Assembly: GCF_002382885.1 (NCBI RefSeq) | Contig: NZ_NWVL01000016.1 | Coordinates: forward strand, 53,598 to 117,597 | DNA from: Streptomyces sp. WZ.A104 | GTDB lineage: Bacteria > Actinomycetota > Actinomycetes > Streptomycetales > Streptomycetaceae | DNA length: 64,000 nt | Reading direction: 5' to 3' | Shown: in pieces, positions 45,607-55,093 of the stretch | Layout: each line of letters opens with the position of its first letter | Numbering within the stretch: the stretch's first letter is position 1 | Notes under the pieces: model-generated | Seen by the model: the letters and a program-made list of their open reading frames with translations, nothing else | What the model was told of the DNA's origin: nothing | Databases searched by the model: none | Made by a program: the position numbers and the translations under genes

Positions 45607-48600
45607 GTGTCCGTGTCCCGATCCCTTCCCGCCTTCATGAGGCGCACCACGCCAGGCCGCTCCGGCTCCGGTGGCACCCGGAAGTTCCGTGTACCCCTGG
45701 TCGGGGCGTTGGCACTCGCCCTCTCCGTACCCGCCGGACTCACGCCGATGGCGATAGCCGCAGCCCCCTTGGGACGTCCCGACGTTCCGGCACCTCGGGT
45801 CAGCAAGGTCACGGCTGTCCCTGCCCTGGGGACGAGCAAGGCGCGCGAGCGCGTGGCGAAGAACAAGGCCCTCAACGCCAGGCAGGCGGCACAGGCCCGC
45901 AGTGAGCACGCGGCCCGCTGGCCCAAGCCCTCCCGGAGCGACCAGGAGATATCCGGCAAGCAGGGCGCACCGGGTGCCGGGCCCGTCTCTCTGACCGCGC
46001 CTCGCCTCAGCAAGGCCTCGGCCCGTGCGGCGAAGTCGGCACCGACTGCTGACGGCACCGCCAAGGTGAGCGTTCTCGACCAGAGGACCGCTCGCAACGC
46101 GGGCATCACCGGTGTGGTGTTCACCGCCGCGGTGGACTCCCCGGGCGACGCCGGGCTGACCGTCGACTACTCCTCCTTCGCCGACGTGATCGGCGGAAAC
46201 TGGGGTTCTCGCCTCGGGCTCGTGTCCCTTCCCGCCTGTGTGCTGAGCAGCCCGCAGAAGCGGGAGTGCCGGACACAGACCGCCGTGCCGTCCCGGAACG
46301 ACGCCGTGGCGCAGACGGTCTCCGCGCAGGTGGCCGTACCCCGGGCTGCCGCTGCCAAGGGCGGCACGTCCTCGGCGGCCGTCTTCGCCGTGACGGCTTC
46401 CGCCACTGCGGCGTCCGGCGCGGGCGACTACAAGGCGACGCCGCTCGCCTCCTCCTCCAGTTGGGAGGCCGGTGGCTCGTCGGGATCGTTCACCTGGTCC
46501 TACCCCCTGAGCGTGCCGCCCGCAGCCGCCGGTCCTGCGCCCTCGCTGTCGGTTTCCTACGATTCGGGCAGCGTCGACGGCCGGACCTCGAACACCAACA
46601 ACCAGGGTTCCATGCTGGGTGAGGGATTCGACCTCACCTCCTCCTACATCGAGCGCAAGTACGGCTCGTGCGAGGACGACGGCCAGGACGACAAGTCCGA
46701 CCAGTGCTGGAAGTACGAGAACGCCTCCCTCGTTCTGAACGGCAAGGCGACCGAACTCGTCAAGGACGACACCACGGGTGTCTGGCGCCTGAAGAACGAT
46801 GACGCCTCCCAGGTCACTCACGAGACGGGCGCCGCCAACGGCGACGACGGCGACGACATCTCGGGTGGCAAGGGCGACGGCAAGGGTGAGTACTGGAAGG
46901 TCGTCACCGGTGACGGCACGGTCTACACCTTCGGTCTGAACAAGCTGCCCGGTGCGGGCACGGAGCGGACAAACTCCGTCTGGACCGTCCCCGTCTTCGG
47001 CGACGACTCAGGCGAGCCCGGCTACTCCTCCGGCACCAGCTTCTCCGGCCGTGCCAAGACCCAGGCGTGGCGCTGGAACCTCGACCTCGTCACCGACGTC
47101 CACGGCAACGCCTCCACCTACTGGTACAAGGCGGAAACGAACCACTACGCCAAGAACGGGGACAAGACCGAGCTCGCCGAGTACACCCGCGGCGGCTACC
47201 TCCGCGAGATCAAGTACGGCCAGCGTTCGGACACCTTGTTCACCGGCAACGCGTCCGGGAAGGTGTCCTTCGACTACAGCGAGCGCTGCACCGCCGATGA
47301 CTGCTCCTCGCTGACCGAGGACACCGCGAAGCGGTGGCCGGACGTTCCGTTCGACGCCATCTGCACGGCCGGGGAGACCGACTGCCTGGCCACCGGGCCG
47401 TCCTTCTTCACCCGCAAGATGCTCACCTCCATCGAGACGAGGGTGTGGTCCACGGCTGCCGAGCCCGACGCGTACAAGCTGGTCGACAGCTACGCGCTCG
47501 CGTACCAGTTCCTGGACGGCGGGGACATCGGCAACCTCTCGGACAAGACGCTGGTCCTCAAGTCGCTCCAGCGGACCGGCAAGAACGGCGGATCCGTCAC
47601 CGTGCCGCCGGTGGAATTCGGCTACCACATGCGGCCCAACCGGGTCGACGCCACCGACGACATCCGCCCGCTGACCCGCCCGCGTATCAACACCGTCACC
47701 ACCGAGACAGGCGCGATCACCACGGTCACGCTCTCCGACCCGCAATGCGTCCGGGGCAGCAAGATGCCCAAGGCGGAGGACGACAACAACCTCTCCTGCT
47801 ACCCGGTGTACTGGCCGGTCAACGGTGGCGACCCCCAACTTGACTGGTTCCACAAGTACAACGTTCTCGCCGTCACTACATCCGACCCCGCGGGCCAGAA
47901 CCCCGCGGTGGAGAACGCGTACACCTACGAGAACCCCGGCTGGCACTACAACAACGACCCCTTCACCCCCGAGGACGAGCGGACCTGGTCCAACTGGCGC
48001 GGCTACCAGAAGGTCACCACCTACACCGGTGACACCGACCACCCGCAGTCCAAGACGGTGCGTCTCTACATGCAGGGCATGCACAAGGACAAGCGCCTCG
48101 ACGGCACGACCCGTAGCGCGAAGGTCCTGGGAATCGACGTCGCGGGCCTGAACGCCTCGGATGCCACCGACTATGAGCAGTACGCCGGATTCCTGCGTCA
48201 GGAAATCACCTACAACGGCAGCCAGCCGGTGTCCGTAGCCTTCAACAGCATCTGGAACAAGGTGACCGCGAGCCAGCAGCGGTCCTATGCCAACACCAAG
48301 GCCTACTTCGTACGCACCTCCCGCACAACCCAGTACACCTACCTGCCTGTCAGCAACACCTGGCGTCGCGGCTACACCGCCCATACATACGACGCCACCT
48401 ACGGCATGGTCACTCGAACCGAGGCCATCGGCGACCAGGCCAAGACCGGCGACGAGACATGCAGTCGTACGTGGTATGCCCGCAATCCCGCCAAGGGACT
48501 GACCAGCCTCGTCTCCCGCACACGCGTCGTCGGATCAGCCTGCCTGGACTCCGCCGGGACGACCATCACCGACGACGAACTGAACCTCCCCGCGAACTCC

Positions 48601-51600
48601 AAGACCCGCGGAGACGTCCTCTCCGACACCGCGGCCGTCTACGACAACGCCTCCGCGACCGGCTGGACCGCATCCCAGACCCCGACGCGCGGGCTCGCCA
48701 CCTGGTCCGGGAGAGCCAAGGCCTACCCGGCTGCCGCAGGCACCAGTGACCGACACCCCGCAGTGAACGGCGGCTGGCAGACCGTCGCCAAGACCACCCA
48801 CGACACCCTCGGCCGCCCTCTGACCGTCACCAACGCCAAGGGCTACGTCACCTCCACCGCGTACTACCCCGCCGCGGCAGGTCCGCTGACCGCCACCATC
48901 GTCTCGGCACCCAAACTCACCTCCTCCAACGGCAAGATCCACAAGGCGTACACCTACCTGGACCCGGCACGAGGATCGGTCGTCAGAACGCTCGACGCCA
49001 ACCTCAAGAAGACCGAGAGCGCCTACGACGCTCTGGGTCGTGTCACTGCCACCTGGGCGCCGAACCGGACCAAGGGCATCGATACGCCATCGGCGAAGTA
49101 CGACTACAACATCGCGCGTGGCAGCCAGCCCTGGAGCTCCGTCAGCACCCTCAGGGCCGACGGCCAGAACTACCGGACCAGCTTCGCCATCGCCGATGCC
49201 CTGCTGCGTCCGATCCAGTCCCAGACCGAATCCCCCCTCGGCGGCCGGATCCTGACCGACACCCGCTACGACTCTCGCGGACTCGCCTACGAGACGTACG
49301 CCGACATCTACGACAACACGAAGGGCCCGAACGGCACCTACACCCGTGCCTCCTACGCCCACACCCCGGCCCTGACCCGGACCGCATACGACGCGGCGGC
49401 CCGGCCCACGACGACCACGTTCACGGTGTTCGGTGAGGACCGGTGGTCCACCACGACCAGCTACACCGGGGACTCGACCGCCACCACCGCGGCCAAGGGC
49501 GGCAACGCCACGCGCACCATCACCGACGCGCTGGGCCGTACCACCGAAACGCGTACGTACGGGGGCACGACACCGGCGGACACGGCGTACGGAGCCACTA
49601 CTGGTACCTCGTACACACGGGTGAAGTACGAATACACCCGGGACGGCAAGCCGTCGCTGATCACCGGTATCGACGACGCCAAGTGGAGTTATTCCTACGA
49701 CCTGTTCGGCCGCGAGATCAGCGTGACCGACCCGGACAAGGGCCGCACCCGCACCGATTACACCGACCTGGACCAGATCGCCCTCACGACCGACTCGCGC
49801 AACGCGAAACTGCTCTACGAGTACGACGAACTGGGCCGCAAGACCGGCCTGTGGCAGACGGCCAAGACGGACGCCAACAAGCTCGCCGACTGGACCTACG
49901 ACAGTCTCCTCAAAGGTCTCCCCGACGCGTCCACCCGCTATGTGGGCGGAGCCGCCGGCAAGAAGTACAGGAAGCAGGTCACGGCATACGACACCCTCGG
50001 CCGTGCCACCAGCACCGACGTCGTGCTGCCGACCGACGATCCGTTGGTCACCTCCGGGGCCGTCACGTCCACTCTCACCTTCGGCACGGCCTACCTCCCG
50101 GACGGGAGCATCGCCAACACCAAGGAGCCGGGCGCCGGGGGCCTTGCCGCTGAGATCGTCTCGCCCAAGTACAACTCCACCGGCCTGGTAACGGAGCTCT
50201 CGGGCACCAGTTCCTACCTCCTCGGTGTCACGTACTCCGCACTCGGTCAGGTGGAGCAGCTCTCCCTGGGGGCGGGCGCAAAGAAGACCTACATCACCAA
50301 CAAGTACGAACCGGGCACCGGCCGCCTCACCCGCAGCCACGTCACGGACCAGACCCACCCGTACATGCTCCAGGACCTCAACTTCGCCCGGGACGACGCC
50401 GGGAACGTCCTGTCGATCCTCGACCCCACGACGCTGGGCGGCACTGCCAAGGCCGACAACCAGTGCTTCGCCTACGACGCACACCGTCGCATGACCGAGG
50501 CCTGGACCCCGAAGTCCGCCGACTGCACCACCTCCGGCCGCACCACGGCCAACCTCGACGGCGCGGCACCGTACTGGACGAGTTACACGTACAACAGCGC
50601 GGGCCAGCGCAGCACCGAGACCACCCACACCGCGACCGGCAACGCGACAACCAACTACGAGTACAAGACACCGGCCGGCCAGCCCCACCCCCTGGTGAAG
50701 ACCACCGGGGCGAAGGCCGCCACGTACGGCTACGACCAGGCGGGCAACACGACCACCCGCCCCGGCACCCAGGCCACCCAGACCCTGGCCTGGAACTCCG
50801 AGGGCGAACTGGCCTCCACCACCGAACCGGCGGCCGGGGCCAAGCCCGCCCTGGGCACCGGCTACCTGTACGACGCGGATGGAGAACTGCTGATCCGCCG
50901 CGCGACCGGGGACGGGGACACGGTCCTCTACCTCGGTTCGACGGAGGTACGCCTCACCGTCAAGGGCACCGCGAAGAAGGTCACCGGTACGCGCTACTAC
51001 AGTGCCGCCGGGCAGACGCTCGCCGTCCGCACGGCCACGTCGGGCACGGCCGGCACCAAGCTCAGCTTCCTCGCCGCCGACCACCACGGCACCAGCAGCA
51101 TCGCGACCGACGCCACCACCCAGGCCGTCACCAAGCGCTACAGCACACCGTTCGGCGCTCCACGCGGCACCAAGCCGACTTCCTGGCCGGACGACAAGGC
51201 GTTCCTGGGCAAGCCGGCGGACTCGGCAACGGGCCTGACTCATATCGGTGCCCGCGAGTACGACCCGGGGGTCGGCCAGTTCATCAGCGTCGATCCGCTG
51301 CTCGAAATCGACAAGCACCAGACGCTCAACGGCTACAGCTACGCCGGCCAGGCCCCGGCCACGAACTCCGACCCGACCGGCACCTGCCTGGACCCGGGCA
51401 ACGGCAGGTGTCAGCCGGGCAACAACAGCGGCAAGCCTGATCCGGCGTTTCCCAAGAACACTAACCCGGCGCCGCCGAAAGCCACGTCGCCTTCAAACCG
51501 TGGTGGAACTTCCAGCTCTTCTGGCCCGGCCGCTGCGAAAGCCCCCGAGGTGACATCCTCAAGACTTCAGGGAATCCTCAACGACATCTATCTCAAGCCC

Positions 51601-52125
51601 GGATCGATTCCAGAGGTCGGAACGGGCAAGGTAGGTGAGGCATTGATCAACGAACTGGAGACAGGGAAGCCGACCAAAGGCTTGTGGCATGTGGCAGACG
51701 CCGCGGATCAACTGACCCGGATCGCGAAACTTCTGGAAGATGACAGGAAGGGGGCGATTCCACCTCTCTCTGCTGCCGACAGGGCGGTAGCCCTGAGTGA
51801 AGCGGACGAGTTGTGGAAGGCCCTCGACACCAAGGACAAAGCTGGCAAAATTACGGCAATCCTGGAATCCAGCAAAGAGGTATCCTCTTCGGTGAAAGCT
51901 GCGGCGAGGCGAGTTATCCGTGCACCCTCCATGTCTTCTGTTACTGGAGGAATCTATGAAGAGGTCCCGCATAAGGCGCCCAGGCTTGTCAACAGCCCGA
52001 AACTGCCCAAGGTAATTTTTGGGCTAGGTGTTGCTGGTGAATTGCTGTGGTTCCTGGATTCCGTGAAGAGTATCGTCGAAGGCGACTGTGTCTACGACTG
52101 CGATTACAGGCCACAGGTGGCCTGA
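45607..52125 (+). CDS. RHS/YD-repeat polymorphic toxin
   Basis: The 2172-residue protein has an N-terminal signal (VPLVGALALALSVPAGLTPMAIA), a SpvB/TcaC-like start of the shell (SYPLSVPPAAAGPAPSLSVSYDSG), dozens of YD repeats (YDALGRVTATW, YDLFGREISVTD, YDELGRKTGLW), and the RHS core ending YDPGVGQFISVDPLLE to GYSYAGQAPATNSDPTG at residue 1925. The last 247 residues are the variable tip: a Pro/Ser linker, then LQGILNDIYLKPGSIPEVGTG to a hydrophobic VIFGLGVAGELLWFL and CVYDCDY end, which I cannot place in a known toxin family. GC drops sharply in this tip. GTG 45607 follows GGAGAGAAG. Confidence 0.92.
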   Translation: MSVSRSLPAFMRRTTPGRSGSGGTRKFRVPLVGALALALSVPAGLTPMAIAAAPLGRPDVPAPRVSKVTAVPALGTSKARERVAKNKALNARQAAQARSEHAARWPKPSRSDQEISGKQGAPGAGPVSLTAPRLSKASARAAKSAPTADGTAKVSVLDQRTARNAGITGVVFTAAVDSPGDAGLTVDYSSFADVIGGNWGSRLGLVSLPACVLSSPQKRECRTQTAVPSRNDAVAQTVSAQVAVPRAAAAKGGTSSAAVFAVTASATAASGAGDYKATPLASSSSWEAGGSSGSFTWSYPLSVPPAAAGPAPSLSVSYDSGSVDGRTSNTNNQGSMLGEGFDLTSSYIERKYGSCEDDGQDDKSDQCWKYENASLVLNGKATELVKDDTTGVWRLKNDDASQVTHETGAANGDDGDDISGGKGDGKGEYWKVVTGDGTVYTFGLNKLPGAGTERTNSVWTVPVFGDDSGEPGYSSGTSFSGRAKTQAWRWNLDLVTDVHGNASTYWYKAETNHYAKNGDKTELAEYTRGGYLREIKYGQRSDTLFTGNASGKVSFDYSERCTADDCSSLTEDTAKRWPDVPFDAICTAGETDCLATGPSFFTRKMLTSIETRVWSTAAEPDAYKLVDSYALAYQFLDGGDIGNLSDKTLVLKSLQRTGKNGGSVTVPPVEFGYHMRPNRVDATDDIRPLTRPRINTVTTETGAITTVTLSDPQCVRGSKMPKAEDDNNLSCYPVYWPVNGGDPQLDWFHKYNVLAVTTSDPAGQNPAVENAYTYENPGWHYNNDPFTPEDERTWSNWRGYQKVTTYTGDTDHPQSKTVRLYMQGMHKDKRLDGTTRSAKVLGIDVAGLNASDATDYEQYAGFLRQEITYNGSQPVSVAFNSIWNKVTASQQRSYANTKAYFVRTSRTTQYTYLPVSNTWRRGYTAHTYDATYGMVTRTEAIGDQAKTGDETCSRTWYARNPAKGLTSLVSRTRVVGSACLDSAGTTITDDELNLPANSKTRGDVLSDTAAVYDNASATGWTASQTPTRGLATWSGRAKAYPAAAGTSDRHPAVNGGWQTVAKTTHDTLGRPLTVTNAKGYVTSTAYYPAAAGPLTATIVSAPKLTSSNGKIHKAYTYLDPARGSVVRTLDANLKKTESAYDALGRVTATWAPNRTKGIDTPSAKYDYNIARGSQPWSSVSTLRADGQNYRTSFAIADALLRPIQSQTESPLGGRILTDTRYDSRGLAYETYADIYDNTKGPNGTYTRASYAHTPALTRTAYDAAARPTTTTFTVFGEDRWSTTTSYTGDSTATTAAKGGNATRTITDALGRTTETRTYGGTTPADTAYGATTGTSYTRVKYEYTRDGKPSLITGIDDAKWSYSYDLFGREISVTDPDKGRTRTDYTDLDQIALTTDSRNAKLLYEYDELGRKTGLWQTAKTDANKLADWTYDSLLKGLPDASTRYVGGAAGKKYRKQVTAYDTLGRATSTDVVLPTDDPLVTSGAVTSTLTFGTAYLPDGSIANTKEPGAGGLAAEIVSPKYNSTGLVTELSGTSSYLLGVTYSALGQVEQLSLGAGAKKTYITNKYEPGTGRLTRSHVTDQTHPYMLQDLNFARDDAGNVLSILDPTTLGGTAKADNQCFAYDAHRRMTEAWTPKSADCTTSGRTTANLDGAAPYWTSYTYNSAGQRSTETTHTATGNATTNYEYKTPAGQPHPLVKTTGAKAATYGYDQAGNTTTRPGTQATQTLAWNSEGELASTTEPAAGAKPALGTGYLYDADGELLIRRATGDGDTVLYLGSTEVRLTVKGTAKKVTGTRYYSAAGQTLAVRTATSGTAGTKLSFLAADHHGTSSIATDATTQAVTKRYSTPFGAPRGTKPTSWPDDKAFLGKPADSATGLTHIGAREYDPGVGQFISVDPLLEIDKHQTLNGYSYAGQAPATNSDPTGTCLDPGNGRCQPGNNSGKPDPAFPKNTNPAPPKATSPSNRGGTSSSSGPAAAKAPEVTSSRLQGILNDIYLKPGSIPEVGTGKVGEALINELETGKPTKGLWHVADAADQLTRIAKLLEDDRKGAIPPLSAADRAVALSEADELWKALDTKDKAGKITAILESSKEVSSSVKAAARRVIRAPSMSSVTGGIYEEVPHKAPRLVNSPKLPKVIFGLGVAGELLWFLDSVKSIVEGDCVYDCDYRPQVA

Positions 52126-52189
52126 GTCGCTACTGGGGTAGGGTGCCGGGTGCTTTCGGTGCCCCACCCCACCTTTGAGTGGAGGTAAA

Positions 52190-52582
52190 ATGGGTGACTA
52201 TGATTTTGTTCGCGGTGTAATTTGGAATTCATTGCCAGAGCTTCGCAGGACCCTGATGGAAATCGAAGCCGAGCAGGCGGAATTTGATGAAGGTGAGGAT
52301 ACTCCTTCTACGGTGAGCATCTACTCGCTTGCTAGCGATGTATTTATCGACGGCGCCCTCGCCCCCTTGTTGTCCAGCGAGGAAATCGAGAAAGATGTTG
52401 CCATCAGGTGTGCCGGCGTGATCGAGACGCTCCTTCTGCGCGGGTCCACCGAGGTTCGGCAAATGGTAAGTATCCGAATCACCGACTATCTCCTCGGGTG
52501 GAATCTTTGGGAAAAATTCTCTCAGCATTCGGGTCCCGCTCTCTTGGAGGAGGTAGGTCGCAGAAAGCGCTACTATTTTTAA
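52190..52582 (+). CDS. Candidate immunity protein for the RHS toxin
   Basis: The 130-residue acidic, helical, soluble protein (SLPELRRTLMEIEAEQAEFDEGEDT; VIETLLLRGSTEVRQMVSIRITDYLLGW) starts at ATG 52190 with a strong GGAGG 5 bases before it, 64 bases after the RHS stop. Low GC (GAT TTT GTT codons) matches the toxin tip, not the neighbours. Position, size and composition fit an immunity gene; the family is not recognised. Its TAA directly borders the insertion sequence, so the native 3' end may have been altered. Confidence 0.7.
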   Translation: MGDYDFVRGVIWNSLPELRRTLMEIEAEQAEFDEGEDTPSTVSIYSLASDVFIDGALAPLLSSEEIEKDVAIRCAGVIETLLLRGSTEVRQMVSIRITDYLLGWNLWEKFSQHSGPALLEEVGRRKRYYF

Positions 52583-54244
52583 CCTCGATCTTTCGTGACG
52601 GTCCGTCGGTTGGTCTGGCGGGCCGTTTCGGTTGTCCGGGCTGGTGGTGGGCACGCTGATGGCCCGGCTGTCGCGTCGGGTGGGCGCCGGGTTCCACTGC
52701 TCCGGTCGGGGTGGTGCTGCTCGTAGGGACGGGAACTGGCTGGTCAGCCGGGGTTCGGGAGAGCTTCGAGCCGTGTCAGGGCGTCGGTGATCGCATTGGT
52801 CCAGGGCCAGTGGCGTGCGAATCTCAGATGCCGGCGGCGGGCGGTGGTGACGATCTGCGCTGCGGCGGAGAACAGGCGGAGTCTCAGACGGCGGGGCTCC
52901 CACCTGCGGGTTTTCCCGGTCAGGGCGAGCATGGGCATCCATGCGAGGAGGTCGAGGGCGATCTGGACGATCTCCAGCCAGATCTGGTTCTGCGCGGTGT
53001 CGTGTAGGGGCAGGTTACGCAGGCCGGTGGCGCGGGCGGCACGGATGCGGTCCTCGGCGCGTGCCCGCTGGCGGTGCCGCAGTTCGAGTGCAGCGATCGG
53101 AACGTCCGCCGTGTTGGCGGCGAACGCGGTCAGCCGTAGTCCATCGGCGTCGGTGATCCGCAACTGGGCTCCGGGGTGGGGCCGTTCCTTGCGGACGATC
53201 AGCCGCATCCCCTTCGGCCAGCCCTTGAGGGCGTCGCCGGTGATCTCGGCGACCCAGGCCCCGTCCCGGATTTCACCTTCCGGTTCGACGGCGGGTGTCC
53301 ACGCGGGGTGGGCGGGACCTTCAAGGTGGCCTGGTGGATGGCGTCGGTGATGGTCATGCCGACCGAGTACGACAGCCACCTGCCCCGCTGGGCGAGCCAG
53401 GCGACGAACTCATGAGTGCCGCCGCCGGAGTCGGTACGGATCAGCGTCTGACGTCCGCGCCGGTACTTCGTCGGCAGCTGGGCCAGAGCGAGCCGGGCTG
53501 CGGTGATGTGGTCGGCGGCAGTGTTGCTGCCAGCGTTTCCCGGCCTGAGCAAGCCGGCCACCGGCTCCCCGGACCCGCCGCTTCCGTGATCGACGAAGGC
53601 CATCAGAGGGTGGTGGCCGAGGGTCTTCTTCCAGGTCGCGGTGGCGTCCTGCTTGTCGGAGTGGGCCAGCACGAGCACCCCGTCCAGGTCCACGATCACC
53701 TGCCCTGAGGCGTCCGGAGCCGCGTTCTTGGCGAGATTCCAGACGCGCTCGCGGGCCTCTGCCCGAGCGGCTCGTATCGCGGCCAGGGCCTTCGGTCCAG
53801 CAGTGGCGAGAGTGTCGATGAGTCGGGAGACCGTCGGGTCGGAGGCCACCGGCCCGAACAGGCCGGGTTCGGCCCGCAGCATGGCGACATCGGCGAGGCA
53901 GTCGCCGCCGAGCGCGACCGCGAGCGCGAGATTCAGCACTGTCTTGCCGGGATCGTGCACCGCGCGGGACTTCCGCCAGGATGCCAGTGTCGTCGATATG
54001 GCCTGATCCAGACCGGACTTGCGGACCGTCTCTACCAGCAGCACCGCCCCGGCCTGCGAGACCACCCCGCGACCGCCATCCTCAACGCGGACACGCGGGT
54101 ACGACCCGATACGCTTCTTCACCTGGAAAGTGCCTCCGACAGGGGCGGGAACAAGGGCCTAGACAATCCTCATTCTCGCTGGGCAGAGGCACTTTCTGCT
54201 GTCTCGATCACCTGCTGGACAGCCCACTTCGTGAAAGTGCGAGG
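52583..54244 (-). mobile_element. IS1380-family-like insertion sequence, 1662 bp
   Basis: The ends are imperfect inverted repeats: CCTCGATCTTTCGTGA at 52583 and, reading in from 54244, CCTCGCACTTTCACGA. The size and the transposase type fit IS1380. Flanking bases TTAA (52579-52582) and CTAG (54245-54248) do not match, so no target duplication is visible. Inside, GAAAGTGCCTC (54126-54136) and GAGGCACTTTC (54186-54196) form a hairpin ahead of the transposase start that could block outside transcription. Confidence 0.8.
52744..54122 (-). pseudogene. IS1380-type transposase, frameshifted
   Basis: The first frame (54122 down) gives an IS1380 DDE transposase: VIVDLDGVLVLAHSDKQDA with the first Asp, then LIRTDSGGGTHEFVAWL with the second, to HQATLKVP. 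The match then continues in another frame as AWTPAVEPEGEIRDGAWVAEITG through WLEIVQIALDLLAWMPMLAL to a stop at 52744. The phase changes in the C-rich bases around 53296-53312. Full length would be about 460 residues, normal for the family. Programmed slippage is not typical of IS1380, so the copy is probably inactive. Confidence 0.82.
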
Positions 54245-54871
54245 CTAGAAACCACCCCCCGGGGCCGCCGCCTTGATCGCGGAGATGTCGAAGGTCAGCT
54301 TCACCTTGTCGCTGACCATCACACCGCCGGTCTCCAGCGCCGCGTTCCAGGTCAGGCCCCAGTCGGAGCGCAGGATCTCGGCGCTGCCCTCGAAGCCGAC
54401 GCGCTCGTTGCCGTAGACGTCGGTGGCGGAACCGTTGAACTCCAGGTCGATCGAGAGCGGGCGCGTGACGTCCTTGATGGTCAGGTCACCGGTGATGCGG
54501 TACGCCTCGCCGCCCAGCTGCTCGGCCCGCGTGGAGCGGAAGGTCATGAGGGGGAACTTCTCGGCGTCGAAGAAGTCGCCGCTGACCAGGTGGCCGTCTC
54601 GGTCGGCGATGCCGGTGTCGACACTGGCGATCTTCACGTCGATGGCTGCGGTGGAGTTCGCCGGGTCGGTGCCGTCCAGGACCAGGGTGCCCTCGTGCTC
54701 GCCGAAGGAGCCGCGCACATTGGTGACCATCGCGTGGCGCACCGTGAAGCCGATGCTGCTGTGCGCCGGGTCCAGGGTGTACGTGCCGGTCAGCGCGGCC
54801 AGCGCCGGGTCCACCGCGGGGGCTTCGGCGGTGACGGGGGCGGCGGTCGACTTGCGGGTGAACAGAGCCAT
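54245..54871 (-). CDS. YceI-family protein
   Basis: The 208-residue YceI lipocalin-like beta-barrel binds polyisoprenoids or similar amphiphiles. It shows GTYTLDPAHSSIGFTVRHAMVTNVRGSF at the start, then VKIASVDTGIADRDGHLVSGDFFDAEKFPLMTF and the closing DKVKLTFDISAIK. No signal peptide is present, so it is probably cytoplasmic, as in related actinobacterial copies. ATG at 54871 follows GAGGAGGAG. Its stop TAG sits exactly against the end of the insertion sequence. Upstream lies a repeated dyad that suggests MarR-type control. Confidence 0.92.
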   Translation of the reverse strand: MALFTRKSTAAPVTAEAPAVDPALAALTGTYTLDPAHSSIGFTVRHAMVTNVRGSFGEHEGTLVLDGTDPANSTAAIDVKIASVDTGIADRDGHLVSGDFFDAEKFPLMTFRSTRAEQLGGEAYRITGDLTIKDVTRPLSIDLEFNGSATDVYGNERVGFEGSAEILRSDWGLTWNAALETGGVMVSDKVKLTFDISAIKAAAPGGGF

Positions 54872-54926
54872 GGCTCCTCCTCGGGGTGTCCTGCGGGGGC
54901 GGGATCGAACGGCTGCCGAAGGCATT

Positions 54927-54977
54927 GTTTAACCTTCAACGAAAATGACTCTAGCGCCATCTAGTTCAAAGTTCAAC
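54927..54977. promoter_or_regulatory. Repeated dyad upstream of yceI
   Basis: GTTTAACCTTCAAC (54927-54940) and GTTCAAAGTTCAAC (54964-54977) share the partly symmetric form GTTNAANNTTNAAC, 37 bp apart. These are AT-rich in a GC-rich setting and resemble MarR-type operators. No MarR gene is in the adjacent sequence. Confidence 0.5.
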
Positions 54978-55093
54978 TTTTACGCCTCCGGGATCTCCGG
55001 AATCTCCGGGGCTCACTCTTCGTTCCTAGGGTCGACGGCTGCTGAACCCCGGCGCAGGCGCGGGTGGCCCGCGCCGGGAGCCGACCGCCGGTC

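Noticed and set aside
48535..51318. 927-residue minus-strand open frame within the RHS gene
   Set aside because: It is antisense to the YD-repeat region and its repeats simply mirror that coding strand.
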